Origin: Hyparrhenia diplandra
Taxonomy: Eukaryota; Streptophyta; Magnoliopsida; Poales; Poaceae
NCBI GenBank assembly: GCA_015847255.1
Contig: JADLZK010004543.1
Span: 1,054,001-1,118,000, forward strand
Direction: 5' to 3'
Length of the DNA: 64,000 nucleotides
Shown: positions 54,156-64,000 of the stretch, piece by piece
Position numbering within the stretch: the stretch's first letter is position 1
Layout: every line of letters starts with the position of its first letter
The notes under the pieces: model-generated
Database searches by the model: none
What the model was told of the DNA's origin: nothing
Seen by the model: only the letters and a program-made list of their open reading frames with translations
Translations under genes and position numbers: made by a program

Positions 54156-54960
54156 GAGCTGGAGGAGAGGCGAGAGGAGCGGAGTGCTTACGAGCTAGCT
54201 TGGCGGACGGCTGTCGCAAGGGAGGCCAGCAAGGTGACGGTGTAGGGGAGGACGCGGGTTGGGGTTGGCTGGGGAGGAGGTAGGTACCGGGCGGGCGCGA
54301 TGACGGCTGCTGCTGAGGGGAGAGAAATGAATTTGCCACCAATTAGGGTATCCGCTCAGGTCACATATTGATGGGTAGGAATTGCTGGGCTGCTGGGACA
54401 ATGTTGTGCCAAAGAAAAATTCAAATTGGGCGGAAATTTTGTTGACCGACATGGGCTTCTATCAGGCCCATGTTGTCGGGATCAATGGAAAATCATTCAG
54501 ATGGCGCTCTCCCCCTCCGGTGAAGTCTTCAAAAATACATACAACTTTTTTTCTGCTTTTTTATTTTAATAAAGCACAGTGGTACTCATTCTCCAGTTTT
54601 CATAAAAAACATTCATATTTTTGCCAACCTAAAATGGAAATCATTTTTTACATCAACTGTAACACTGATCATACAGTGATCACCTAGCTCAACATGATTT
54701 ATCTTGTCCCACAAGCTTATTTTTTTTTTTTTGTCACTGGACTGCACTGAATATTTGTGTTCCTGTTATCTGCCACATTCATTGAAGACACTAATCCTCC
54801 ACAAAAACCAATCGAACTAAGTAGGCCCCCATTGTCTCCATGTTAGCCTAAATTTATCAAGAATTGGACTCCAAAACAGATAAGCGGGTAGTTCCTAAAT
54901 GATACCTTAGTAAGTTATGTATAACATGTTGAGTTGGTCACAATTGTAGTCGAGAGTCTG
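54156..54960. other. No gene recognised
   Basis: GC-rich 54156-54340 could be a minus-strand leader (Pro/Ser-rich 93-codon frame), but nothing identifies it. The rest is ordinary. Confidence 0.3.
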
Positions 54961-54969
54961 AATGTGAAT

Positions 54970-55180
54970 CACTACTAATTTTGCCGGGCGGTGCCGAAAC
55001 ATTTAACCGAGGCCACCAACTGCCTCAAAAACTAGTGGACAATTAATGGTGGCGGTGATCTTATTTACCAAGGCACCAAAACAATGACCGCCTATCAAAA
55101 CAGATTAACAGAGATGATTAGGAAATGCGAGCCTACAAAAATGGACTTATGGCGGCGGTTGTTTTAACACAACCGCCATA
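54970..55180. mobile_element. CACTA left end with GGCGG subterminal repeats
   Basis: CACTACTAATTTTGCCGGGC, then GTGGCGGTGATC, TATGGCGGCGGTTGTTTTAA and its inverse AACCGCCATAAG. No matching right end with a 3-bp duplication was found. Confidence 0.5.
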
Positions 55181-55199
55181 AGAGATTGGTCCACCTCCA

Positions 55200-55720
55200 T
55201 AAATCCATATTTAGAGGCCTAGTTCTAGGCAAATCACATACCTTTCCTTGTACAGGGCTCATATATAAGACATATGTAGGGTGCTCGACTCATTATATTC
55301 CTCTCGCCACTCTCCCACAGCCGACGGACTGTCTCCCTAACTCTCTCTCTCTCTCTCTCTCTCTCTCCTCCTCTCACCCTCCATTGTCTCCCTCGTCGCT
55401 GCGTGTTTTGCCCCCTCCATAGTAGTGTAGTGGAGCTCTCCCACACCCGGTGGCGGCTTCATTCCCCCTCTCTCACTCTGGTGTGGCGTCTGGCGGTGTT
55501 CATGCTAGCATGTGCTCCTCCACCATCTCCTCCTCCGACGTTTGTGGTGACTGGATTCGCGATGGACTATGATGGCTAGTTTGGTGATGTGCACATGGCG
55601 GATCGAACTCCATCTATGTCTGATCGAGCAACCCTGGAGGTGGCACTTCCGGATTGAGGTGGCCCGGCGGCTATGACACACACAGCCTAGATCCTTTCCC
55701 AGGCCCGGTTTGGGCTGTGG
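55200..55720 (+). other. Gene-like leader with (CT)n tract
   Basis: CATATATAAGAC (55260) resembles a TATA box. It is followed by CTCGCCACTCTCCCACAG and a (CT)n run at 55340-55366, then GC-rich sequence. No convincing open frame. It may belong to the CACTA element starting at 54970. Confidence 0.35.
55340..55366. repeat. (CT)n microsatellite
   Basis: About 13 CT units. Confidence 0.95.
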
Positions 55721-56260
55721 GCTTTTTCATTATTTTTTTTAAAAAAAATTGTATGAACCTCCCTATTCACCAAGGTTGTTGTGATGCCCGCCTCATTGAC
55801 CCTTCGGGCTCATTTAATCACGCATAGGAATGACATAGCAGGTCGATGTTCCACTCATTTGTGAACATTTAGCATTTCATTGTTGCAAGCTTGTATCAAG
55901 CATAGAACCATCCCACGTGTGTGCGAACATGCTTTTCTCTTAATATTCAGTTCTCTTCAGACTGAATTATTTTTGGCTTTGTATTTTGTTTGTTCAAGGT
56001 TGGCACTTCCACTTCAACATGGAGATAGAGTACTGTACTAGTGTACCATTGCAGCCTTGCATTGATTACTTTGTTTATAGTAGATTGTTGTCAAACAACG
56101 ACAGCCAAGTGCTTCTCCAAGCTAAGGCTCACAAAAACAATAACAAGTGAAATAATAACGTTTACCATGTTCTTAAATCCCCTTGCTCTCGCTCTGTACT
56201 TATGTTTCTTAGCAAGTAATTTGCTCCATTGTAGTCCCATTTACTTGTTGGTAAAAAGTC
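55721..56260. other. No gene seen
   Basis: Short frames only. Confidence 0.4.
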
Positions 56261-56263
56261 TAG

Positions 56264-56943
56264 ATAACCCCCCGAGCTATGTATGGTGGCACACATAATC
56301 CCCTGACCTACAAAACCGGGTTTTCTACCCCATGAACTTCCAAAACTGGTCAAATAACTCCCTGAGGCGGTTTGGATGAGTGGTTTTGCACATGTGGCGA
56401 CGCCTATGTGGCAGTCCAACTTGGCATCGAAGTGGTCGGGTCGCCTAGCGCCTCGTCAGGACGCCTAGCGCCGCGTGCGACATCGCCCTACAGCCTGCCC
56501 AGCTTCCGGAGACGACGAGCAGAAGTATATTGATTTTGGGCCGTGGGGGCGGGGCCGCATGAGCTGCTGCTGGGATAGGGCTGGTGTCGCTAGGAGACAA
56601 ACACACGTTGGGCGGCAGAGTCTGCCGTCTCCGCCGCGGGGGTTGTGGCCGCTGCCCCCATGCCGGTGTCCGTCACCAAGGCATCCAAGCTCGATCTGTT
56701 TTGCTCTCTGTGCAGCTGTAGGTGGGGATGACAGGTGGGGACCACCTGTCGGTGAGAGAAGACTGGTGTAGAGAGAGAGGTTGTGCCAAGTTGGACTGCC
56801 ACATAGGCGTCGCCACATGTGCAAAACCAATCATCCAAACCGCCCCAGGGGGTTATTTGATCAGTTTTGAAAGTTGGGGCAGAAAACCCGGTTTTAAAGG
56901 TTAACGGAATATGTATACCACCGTACATACGTTAGGGGGTTAT
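56264..56943. mobile_element. Mutator-like (MULE) element with long inverted repeats
   Basis: About 170-bp imperfect inverted repeats: left ATAACCCCCCGAGCTATGTA, AAACCGGGTTTTCTACCCC, GGCGGTTTGGATGA, TGCACATGTGGCGACGCCTA; the right arm is the inverse of these. The centre (56440-56780) is GC-rich with antiparallel frames of about 100 codons and no domain. Long inverted repeats of this kind are typical of MULEs. No 9-bp target duplication is evident. Confidence 0.7.
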
Positions 56944-56944
56944 G

Positions 56945-57340
56945 TATTATTTTTCCATTACTTGTTTGTTGTCCCATTTATATTTGGAGATGTTTTGTTG
57001 ATCCCATTAGAGACAGATTTTAGTATACATCCATCAAGACAACTTCCAATTGTTAGCATTAAACATCAGGCAAGTATACGAGGAAAGCATAGCCACTAGG
57101 TGTTGGCCCATTTATTCTACATACATTGTAGCACACTGTTCCCAAGAGCCCAATTAATCAAGCACAATGAGCCCCTGGAGTGGCCCTCGGCGAAAGGCCA
57201 GTCTAGCTACGCTTACCACCATGCCGGATCTAGCTCCACAGCATGCATCACTTCACATCCCTACCACAAGGAGGTACACCGCACGGGACTGGCATGCACG
57301 AATGATCCAAGAAAAGGTCTCACAAAAACTGAAGAGCAGC
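56945..57340. other. No gene seen
   Basis: The frame of 151 codons at 57100-57555 crosses the minus-strand PHAS unit and shows no domain. Confidence 0.35.
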
Positions 57341-57555
57341 AGCCAGCCAACAAGTCTCCAAAGTGCAAAAGCACATGGAAACACCGTATCGTGGAGAGCA
57401 GTATGCGTAAATGTAATGAAGGTGTTCCTGATGCTTCCTACTCACACAAAAAATCCGCAACAACATCACTGGAGCAGTCAGAGTTAGCAATGCTGGCATT
57501 TGCTCCCTTGCATGCTGTTTTATATATAGTTTTGAGAGGCCACAACAAACCATGA
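57200..57555 (-). ncRNA. PHAS-like unit, family B, minus strand
   Basis: Minus strand: CTATATATAAAACAGCATGC (TATA about 57516-57525), CTCCAGTGATGTTGTTGCGG, then the target site 57425-57446, about 75 bp away. The order TATAAAACA..., CTCCAGTGAT.TTG, GAGTAGGAAGCAT is that of the plus-strand units at 23341 and 37841. Predicted phase start 57434, running leftward. Confidence 0.6.
57425..57446 (-). promoter_or_regulatory. Candidate miR2118 target site (17/22)
   Basis: The minus strand reads TGTGAGTAGGAAGCATCAGG plus AA. The part pairing with the microRNA 5' half matches fully. Confidence 0.6.
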
Positions 57556-57776
57556 GGGATGCTCAAACTAATTCCATGCATTTATAACCACCACATATCT
57601 GTGAGCCACACCTTGTTTGATGGAATACCTTCAATATTTGCCTACCAGATTGAATATAAGGAGCAAATTGGACTTCCCTATACTTTCTAATCTTTACTAG
57701 TAGCCTTGCAACGGGGACATGCACAAGTTTATGGTTGTAATTGTTGACGCCCTATTATGGTAAGATAAGATGGAGA

Positions 57777-57962
57777 GTTTCTGAATTATTTTTGTTTGTG
57801 GTGGTCATGGCTTCGGTTAGGAGCCTGAAGAACCAACCAGAGTAAATGTCGGCGTGGAATCAAGAAAGCAGGAAGTCGGAAAGGTTTTACCAAGAAGCAA
57901 GGAATTCCAATTCATAGGAAAGCAGTTTCTGAATTATTTTTGTTTGTGGTGGTCATGGAGCT
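57777..57962 (+). repeat. 37-bp direct repeat, 148 bp apart
   Basis: AGTTTCTGAATTATTTTTGT then TTGTGGTGGTCATGG occurs at about 57778 and 57926. Confidence 0.85.
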
Positions 57963-58614
57963 CAGCCTCTTGGTTGTGGTGTTGTCAGTGAACCACTACG
58001 CGCAAAGCTGAATCTTTCTTACTTATGGCTATGGGGTACTCTGGTACTGAAGACTGACAGGAGTTTTACCATACCTTAATTTGGTGCTCTGTTTTTTTTT
58101 TCGAGGACACAATTTGGTGCTCTTTAATGGCTAGTATTTTGTACACTTAGGACCAACAAAACCAATTTTTTTTTTTTTTGTGACCGCACGGATGTTTAAG
58201 AGCCCATTATCAATATATCATTCAGGTGGGGAATTCTCACACTTTCAGTTGAGTTACAAAAAAATGTTATTGAGACATTATGATTGTTAAAATATCATTT
58301 CACCACTCGAACGCTCGATAAGATGCCAGTCTGCCACTCAAGCAATTAGCCGCTTAGTCCATTCTGTAACGACTGATTTTCAAAGGAAGACCAAACTCGT
58401 CATATGTTTGCCCAGGAAGACCATACAACTCATAATAAATAAATATCAGAAACAGTGCTTTGTAGCATAAACATAACTATATTAATACTTACAATTTATC
58501 AGAGTAACGCGGAATAGTTGCTAAAATTTTCGGGCTCCATTCTTATCGAAGACAATTTATTGGGGTTCCATACGCCAAACACTCTGAAAAGCATCCTCAT
58601 CATCTTCGTCCATG
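57963..58614. other. No gene seen
   Basis: Ordinary sequence with two T-runs (58091, 58166) that could be retroposon tails, but no target duplications noticed. Confidence 0.3.
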
Positions 58615-58743
58615 CACTACTATAGATTTCGTTTTGCAAGGCGCTTCCAAAACATGAACTATGGCGGTTTTTTAGAAAAATGCCAACCTAAATGATGGTC
58701 GGATCAGGCCTCTCCGCCAGGGCAAAACCGCCATGGTTAATAA
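58615..58743. mobile_element. CACTA left end
   Basis: CACTACTATAGATTTCGTTT, then TATGGCGGTTTTTTAG and its inverse-like AAAACCGCCATGGTTAA. The element is interrupted by the solo LTR at 58744. The right end is not clear; TATAGTGTG at 61600 is a weak candidate. Confidence 0.5.
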
Positions 58744-60863
58744 TGTAACACCCCAGAAGAAAACAACAACCCTTCTAGAGAGTTACCACACTCCAGACCA
58801 TTACCAAGGACTACGCGGAAGCAACAATAATCATAGAGGATAACGATGAATAAAATTTACTGTTCACTAACATAACACGACTTCACCATCCGAAACATGA
58901 TTCAATGTAAACACACAAGAGACAAACCAACTAATTCATGATTAAAGTCATCATTATTATTATCACAACACATGTGTCCTGATGATATGTGTAACTCATA
59001 GGTGATGTGCACACATGCTGCTACTCCCGGCCCCAAGCATCCATCTTCCAAGCAAAGAGCACCTGGGAAAAATAACGTGTGAGGTTTATGGAAAACCTCC
59101 GCAAGCAAACTGCCTTAACCGGGTTATTTAAATCACAATATAGTTAAACATCAGTTTTAGATAGGATAGTAAAGATCCACAAATGGGTACATCAAGGTAA
59201 AAGATAGATCAATTAGTCCATAACATATTTAATATACTTCATAATGTATTTGCAAATAATACAATGCGATGCAAATGATAATGATGCAATGCAATGCATG
59301 ACTTCACTTCTACCCTCACATCCCAACGAGAGGGAGTGAAGGCCGCAACCACAATGCTCATCAATGTGCGTTGTTGTACCGGTACTTACCGCACCAATTT
59401 GGCTACGGTTTCTTCAAATGCATATCAATGGAAAGAGTGCAAATGCAAATGTTGCATTGAGTAATTCATGTACTTCATAATTCAACATTGACTCCACAAG
59501 TTAAGGATCATAATACTTCAAAGTGATAAAAATAACTTCAAGATTCAGATTATATTGCTAGTGTGAAATATTAAAATTAAGTGGAGGCAATTCAAATAAC
59601 CAAGCTAAAGCATGTGGACCACATCGCCACGCGTTTACATGCCTTCAACGAAGATCACAAAGTGAGAGCTAAGCACGATCCGAAGGTACACCACCTGACC
59701 AAAAGCATATCTCAATACCAATCCCATCATACAAACAAATCAAGAAATCAAGATACACAATAAAGCGTCCCAAACCCACTATTTGGACATCTACCGTCTC
59801 ACTATCGATCGTAACAGCAGCACAGATTCTTATTTTTTCTTAGACAAATATCCCTATTATAATAAATTCCCAAAATCTACCAGAACATAGAACATTCATT
59901 TATCTACAACTTCCGTATTATGAAATTTGGCATAAGAAGTCTAGAAAATAGCATAAACATCTAGGCATCTTAACTGAATTTTCTGTCAGTCAAAACAGGA
60001 CAGCAGTCTTGTAAAATTGAAAACTGGAGATATATAAGTCACAAAATTGAGTTATATACCAATCTGGAAAGCTTTAGAAAACTTATACAATTCGTATTCA
60101 GATAATAAGTTCAAATTCCTCTGTTACGGGGCCAAAACTGGGTAAATCTAGAATCTGTCCAGAATTTCGTCACTGCAAAACAACCGTCAAAGAATGGCTG
60201 TAACTCCAAAAATACAGAGGCTATGAGGGTGATATTGGTGTCAAAAGAAAGGTATTGAAGTCCTCTACAAATGTTTCCACTTCGTCAAAATTTATTGAGG
60301 CCACTAAGATTCCCTAAAACAGCGACGAACAGAAACTACCGAATCTGATGGGATTTCAGATCGTGGACGAGATCAAGTTTAGGGAATTTCGAGATTTAAT
60401 CCATCCAAAACCGTTCCAATTGGATGATTTGATCCACAAAACATGAACCAAAGAAGGGAATTATGATCTGAAATTTCACCTAGGTTTAACCCAACAAGTA
60501 CGACGACGAGACACCGGCTATCCATATCGTTGCGATGGGATCGTCACCGCCATGGAAACTTGGAGAAGAACGGCACGACGATGGTGGCGGCAAAACCCTA
60601 GTTCTTCCCTTCCTCCTCCCTTCTCTTTCTCCTTTTCTCTTCTCTCTGTTTTCCCGTGAAAAAGAAAAGGGCGGCTGCTTGGTTGTCCAGGCAAGTCACG
60701 ATGGGAAGAGGGAAGGGAAAAAGAAAAGAAAACAATGCCGACAACTTTAATGGGCTTGGGATGTTACTGTAGCGCGCCGCTACTGTAGCGTTTTTTTGGC
60801 TAAGTGAATAACTTTTGTACAGCTTTAATCTAAATTTGGCAAAAAGAGTTTTAGGGTGTTACA
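58744..60863 (-). mobile_element. Solo LTR, Ty3/gypsy-like, 2.1 kb, minus orientation
   Basis: The plus strand runs TGTAACACCCCAGAAG ... TTTTAGGGTGTTACA, flanked by AATAA (58739-58743, 60864-60868). The minus strand starts TGTAACACCCTAAAACTCTT, like the LTR at 4346. The GC-rich leader on minus at 60480-60600 corresponds to the leader at about 4840 there. No internal region remains. It is related to, but clearly different in length and sequence from, the 4346-7338 LTR. Confidence 0.85.
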
Positions 60864-60868
60864 AATAA

Positions 60869-61270
60869 ACAACAGCCCAACAGGCAGCCCATTAGGGTTT
60901 CTCCTCAACCCATTAGGCCCCGTATCACAGTCTAGTATATATACCAACATTTAGGTTTGTCAGTTATACACTCTTATATCTTGCCATTCAGCAACACTCT
61001 CCACCCATCACCTCTATCTTCACCCAATGCAAGCGGCGGCGGCGGCCCCTCTCTCCTCCCTCTCCTCTCTCCTTCTGGCCACCTTGGGCTGGCGCTCTAG
61101 CGGCGCGGAAGCCGGCGGCGCGGAAGACGGCGGCGTGAGTGAGCGGCATGGCTCTGATGGATATGACGCCCCGATCTCTAATCTGTCGTCCCCTCCCCCA
61201 ATCCGGCGTCTAGTGGAGCAGCGAGGTCCATCACTACTAGTGGCTGCTGCCCTCTTATATGAGTGATGAC
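60869..61270. other. GC-rich gene-like leader
   Basis: TATATATACC (60940) and CACTCTTATATCTTGCC precede a GC-rich block with a GGCGGCGG run (61033). Opposite-strand frames of 79 and 104 codons overlap and show no domain. Probably part of the interrupted CACTA element, comparable to 55200-55720. Confidence 0.35.
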
Positions 61271-61621
61271 TAACCCATCCATTGAACTTTAGTACGTCAG
61301 GTAGTAAATGTTGAATCAATTCCATGAAGATCATGCAAACTAAAGATGACCGCTAAACATCGATAAGTTTGCAAGAAATTTTAAGATTTTATCTTTCTAA
61401 ACGTTTTCTCATGAAAATAGTAATTGTGCTATTTGGGACGAACCTTACTAAATCCATGACAATTCCACCTATCTAGCAAACAAGAAACTGCATAAGCATG
61501 TACTACTATTTTATTTAGTTTATTCAACACATATAGTGTTGCACAATGGTTGTTGAACAATGAATTATATAGTATCGTCCAGATATTATATATGAAACTA
61601 TAGTGTGTCATCCGATCCGTT

Positions 61622-62100
61622 TATAAAAGCAAAGCCAAGAGATGAGGGATAGAGGTATCACCATGGTGGTAGTGCTCAGCAATCAAAGGGAGGGAGACAG
61701 AGAGAGAACTGTGTGTGGGAGAGAGAGAGAGAAGGTGAAGGAGAAGGTGAAGGTTAAGAAGATATGACTTGAAAAGAGAATGTGAAGGAGAACACGCTAT
61801 GGCTATAGTCAGACATGTACAGCAGACTTGCTGTGTAGTAGATAGACTTGGGATGCATCAGGAGATGACAAGACACCCACGCAAGTTGATGTTGCAACCG
61901 CTTGTGCATGAATGATGCTGGCTGACTGCAATTGGTCCCAGATGTTCAGGGACGACCTTCTCTGGCTCATAACACAGGATGACAAGACACCCACGCGAGA
62001 ATGGTTGCGCATGGCAGGCCCACCATCGGTCAGGAAGACACCTGAACGAAGACATGGACCGAATGCCTGCCCAGGAATGCTATACATAGAAACAGAGTAA
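61622..62100 (+). ncRNA. PHAS-like unit, family A
   Basis: TATAAAAG (61622-61629) is followed by a (GA)-rich insertion (61690-61760), then AGAAGATATGACTTG, GGCTATAGTCAGACATG, ACTTGCTGTGTAGTAGATAG and the target site 61843-61864, 214 bp from the TATA box. The larger spacing is explained by the GA-rich tract. Predicted phase start 61855. Downstream CCCACGC..GTTG phrases repeat at 61875 and 61990. Confidence 0.5.
61843..61864 (+). promoter_or_regulatory. Candidate miR2118 target site (17/22)
   Basis: TAGACTTGGGATGCATCAGG plus AG; the ATGCATCAGGAG end is clean. Confidence 0.55.
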
Positions 62101-62510
62101 TCTATGGGCTATTAGTTACGCTATTGCCCTACCGTGAGGATGATTCATGCTTTATACATGATTGTTTCAGTGAGATGCTCAATGTGGAGCATCCTAATGA
62201 AAAGTAATAAAAGGTTTATCAACAAATCAAAAAGAGACCACTTTGCGCGGGTTACCTGCTAGTATTATCAGAATTATGATCTGACAAACAGAACGTGATT
62301 GCAAAACATGGAAATATCATGGTTTAATCTTTGTAAGTAAACATTTCCTTCATGAAAAGAACACTTTTCTTGTATGGGACCAACCTAATCAAATCCCACT
62401 AAACTTTCAACATATATGGCAAATACGAAACTGTGCAAGCATGTATTGTTTAGTTTAATTGGTTCAACACACAATTATTCACCGCAATCATTCTAGCTAA
62501 AGTATGTGCA

Positions 62511-63737
62511 TAGAACTACACTATGTAGAGTGAAACCATCAACTCGAGTTCAAATAAGAAGTGGATTATGGTTGATATTCGCTTATTCAGTCACATTCTT
62601 TTGTTCATTCAGTTTCAGACAGCTATTCTAGCAAATTGGATCTTGCAAATTAAACAGAGGTACATGCCATATCCACAGTAACTGTGAAGCATAAACTCCA
62701 TGTCGGACTGCCCTTCTTATCGTAGGTCGCTTACTGCAGGTGGTAGGCAACACTTTCATTTGTTTCAGCAAACTCATCCCCCCAACTTTTGATTGGACTA
62801 TGTGTGGAAACGAATTCGTAAAATAAGGATTACTGGCACCTCCCAAGCCTATTATAGAAACAGAGCTGACGTGGCTGCACTAATATATATCCTCTCCGTC
62901 TTTTAAGAGAATATGTTTCACCTTTGGACCAAGAGAGCAAAACTGAAGCAAGAGTTGTTCATATTCTCAGATGCAACTACAGTGGTTCTTGTCCCTCAAT
63001 GCTATTTTTTATACCCCATCCCGTCCCCTAAAAACGATCATGACATCATATATGGGGATATAAAATGGTTTGTTCCATTATTTTTTATTACCTGGATTAA
63101 TTAGTTAAATTGGTACCTCTGCCTGGAGTCCTGTCATATTGGGGTGGCCATGCATTCTATATTATTTTTCTTAATTGCCATGCAGCCCTGTTGGAAGTTG
63201 AGCCGACTATGCTGCCATGCTTTCAAGTCCTCTGTTTTCTAGTCAACCAACCAATTAAGTTGGTGGCAAGAAAATCTACTGCGGCCTTAATCTTTTATTA
63301 TTTCAATGTCCAACAAAACACTAGTGCTTTTTGTGAACTTGAGTTGCTTATAAACTTGTGCAATATGTACCATTTCTGGATGGTAGAGGCTGGAACTTTT
63401 GTTTCATTATCGATAAAAATAAGCTTGTGCAGTGTGTGACATGTGAAATTTATTGTAAAAATTCAGAAATACATGTCAACGAAGAGACTCGTGTCAATAC
63501 AATTTACATAGGTGATTTAGTGCAGTCCATCATATTATGGATATCTCAAGACGACAAGACATGTTTATTTTATTTGCATACTACTTGTATCGATTCTTCT
63601 ATATTTGTGATTATATTTTATTTTGAGATGGTGCGCGTAATTAGGAACCCGTAAGATCTGCAACTAGAAGTTAAATCAATGTCATCTGTTTTTCATGCTG
63701 GCTTCCGTAAGATATGTTACGTAAGATCTGCAACTAG
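62511..63737. other. No gene recognised
   Basis: Contains frames of 98-109 codons (63110-63654, plus) with no recognisable domain. GTAAGATCTGCAACTAG repeats at 63652 and 63721 (69 bp apart). Confidence 0.35.
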
Positions 63738-64000
63738 CACTACTACAAAAGCTTACTAAGAGAACGCCCCCATTTTGCATTAGGGCGGTTCATTTTTCGA
63801 GCCGCCCTATAGCGACACCCCAAACGAGCGGCCCCTATAGTGACCACATTAGGGGCGGCTGGTGTTACGAGCCGCCCTACTATTACTAGGGGCGGTTCAA
63901 TCACGAGCCGCCCTAATGCGGTCCACCGTAGGGGCGGCTCTATATTGAGGCGCCCTACAAAGTGGGATCCCGAAATTTGAAACAAGACACTAAAAATAAA
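63738..64000 (+). mobile_element. CACTA element left end, running off the window
   Basis: CACTACTACAAAAGCTTACT, then GAGAACGCCCCCATTTTGCA closely match the start of 34844-36071 (CACTACTACAATAGCTTACT, AAGAACGCTAGCC). GAGCCGCCCTA / TAGGGGCGGCT repeats follow. Same family, truncated by the window end. Confidence 0.85.

Larger units (their letters stand above)
61390..62510 (+). repeat. Diverged direct duplication, about 950 bp apart
   Basis: TTTTCTCATGAAAATAGTAA, TGGGACGAACCTTACTAAAT, AAGAAACTGCATAAGCATGT, GTTTATTCAACACA (61400-61532) match 62345-62470 (TTCATGAAAAGAAC, TGGGACCAACCTAATCAAAT, ACGAAACTGTGCAAGCATGT, GGTTCAACACA). Confidence 0.7.

Noticed and set aside
54970..55434. CACTA element ending at ATAGTAGTG (55434)
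   Set aside because: Termini share only CACTACTA and the flanks (AAT, TAG) differ.
57100..57555. 151-codon plus-strand frame
   Set aside because: Composition is plausible but no family fits, and it is antisense to a well-supported family-B PHAS unit.

Overview
This window is intergenic, transposon-packed plant nuclear DNA. The nested CACTA elements, PIF/Harbinger-like elements, Ty3/gypsy LTRs with TGTAACACCC termini, truncated LINE tails and low gene density point to a grass (Poaceae), probably panicoid; I cannot name the species. I see no intact host protein-coding gene. Long open frames in the GC-rich patches have low-complexity, antiparallel translations and are not convincing.

The most interesting signal is non-coding. 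Across the window a motif matching the complement of the grass 22-nt microRNA miR2118 recurs (core like GGGAAGCATCAGGAGA). I count 16 good or fair sites and at least 4 decayed ones. Most lie about 70-215 bp downstream of a TATA box and inside larger repeated units. They fall into five sequence families, on both strands, with clear tandem duplications (26.99-28.2 kb; 16.66-17.1 versus 18.5-19.0 kb). This is the architecture of reproductive 21-nt phasiRNA precursor (21-PHAS) clusters, so the apparently empty DNA between transposons is probably a degenerating PHAS cluster. This rests on sequence and on my memory of miR2118; small-RNA data are needed.

Layout. 0.2-7.7 kb: a likely CACTA element holding a 3.0-kb solo LTR and a foldback hairpin. 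7.9-9.4 kb: PHAS remnants and a UDP-glycosyltransferase pseudogene. 10-14.2 kb: Helitron end, solo LTR, a TTGCAAC-rich GC region and a CACTA end. 15.4-16.7 kb: a Harbinger-type element with a GC-rich interior. 16.7-30 kb: the main PHAS cluster, broken by a CACTA MITE, two LINE tails and a copia gag fragment. 30.3-33.9 kb: a complete non-autonomous gypsy element. 34.1-37.1 kb: a Harbinger derivative with a CACTA element inserted in its coding remnant. 37.8-43.5 kb: more PHAS units, an LTR fragment and a retroposon. 43.9-47.0 kb: a second gypsy element, minus strand, with a retroposon in its 3' LTR. 47.4-54.2 kb: a CACTA element containing a second complete CACTA element with dimeric subterminal arrays. 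55-64 kb: MULE, 2.1-kb solo LTR, further CACTA ends and two more PHAS units.

Element boundaries are supported by target-site duplications (TSDs) read directly: CTACC, GAAGT, TTATT and AATAA for LTR elements; TTG, TAA, TAT and ATA for CACTA; TTA for Harbinger; 12-17 bp for retroposons.
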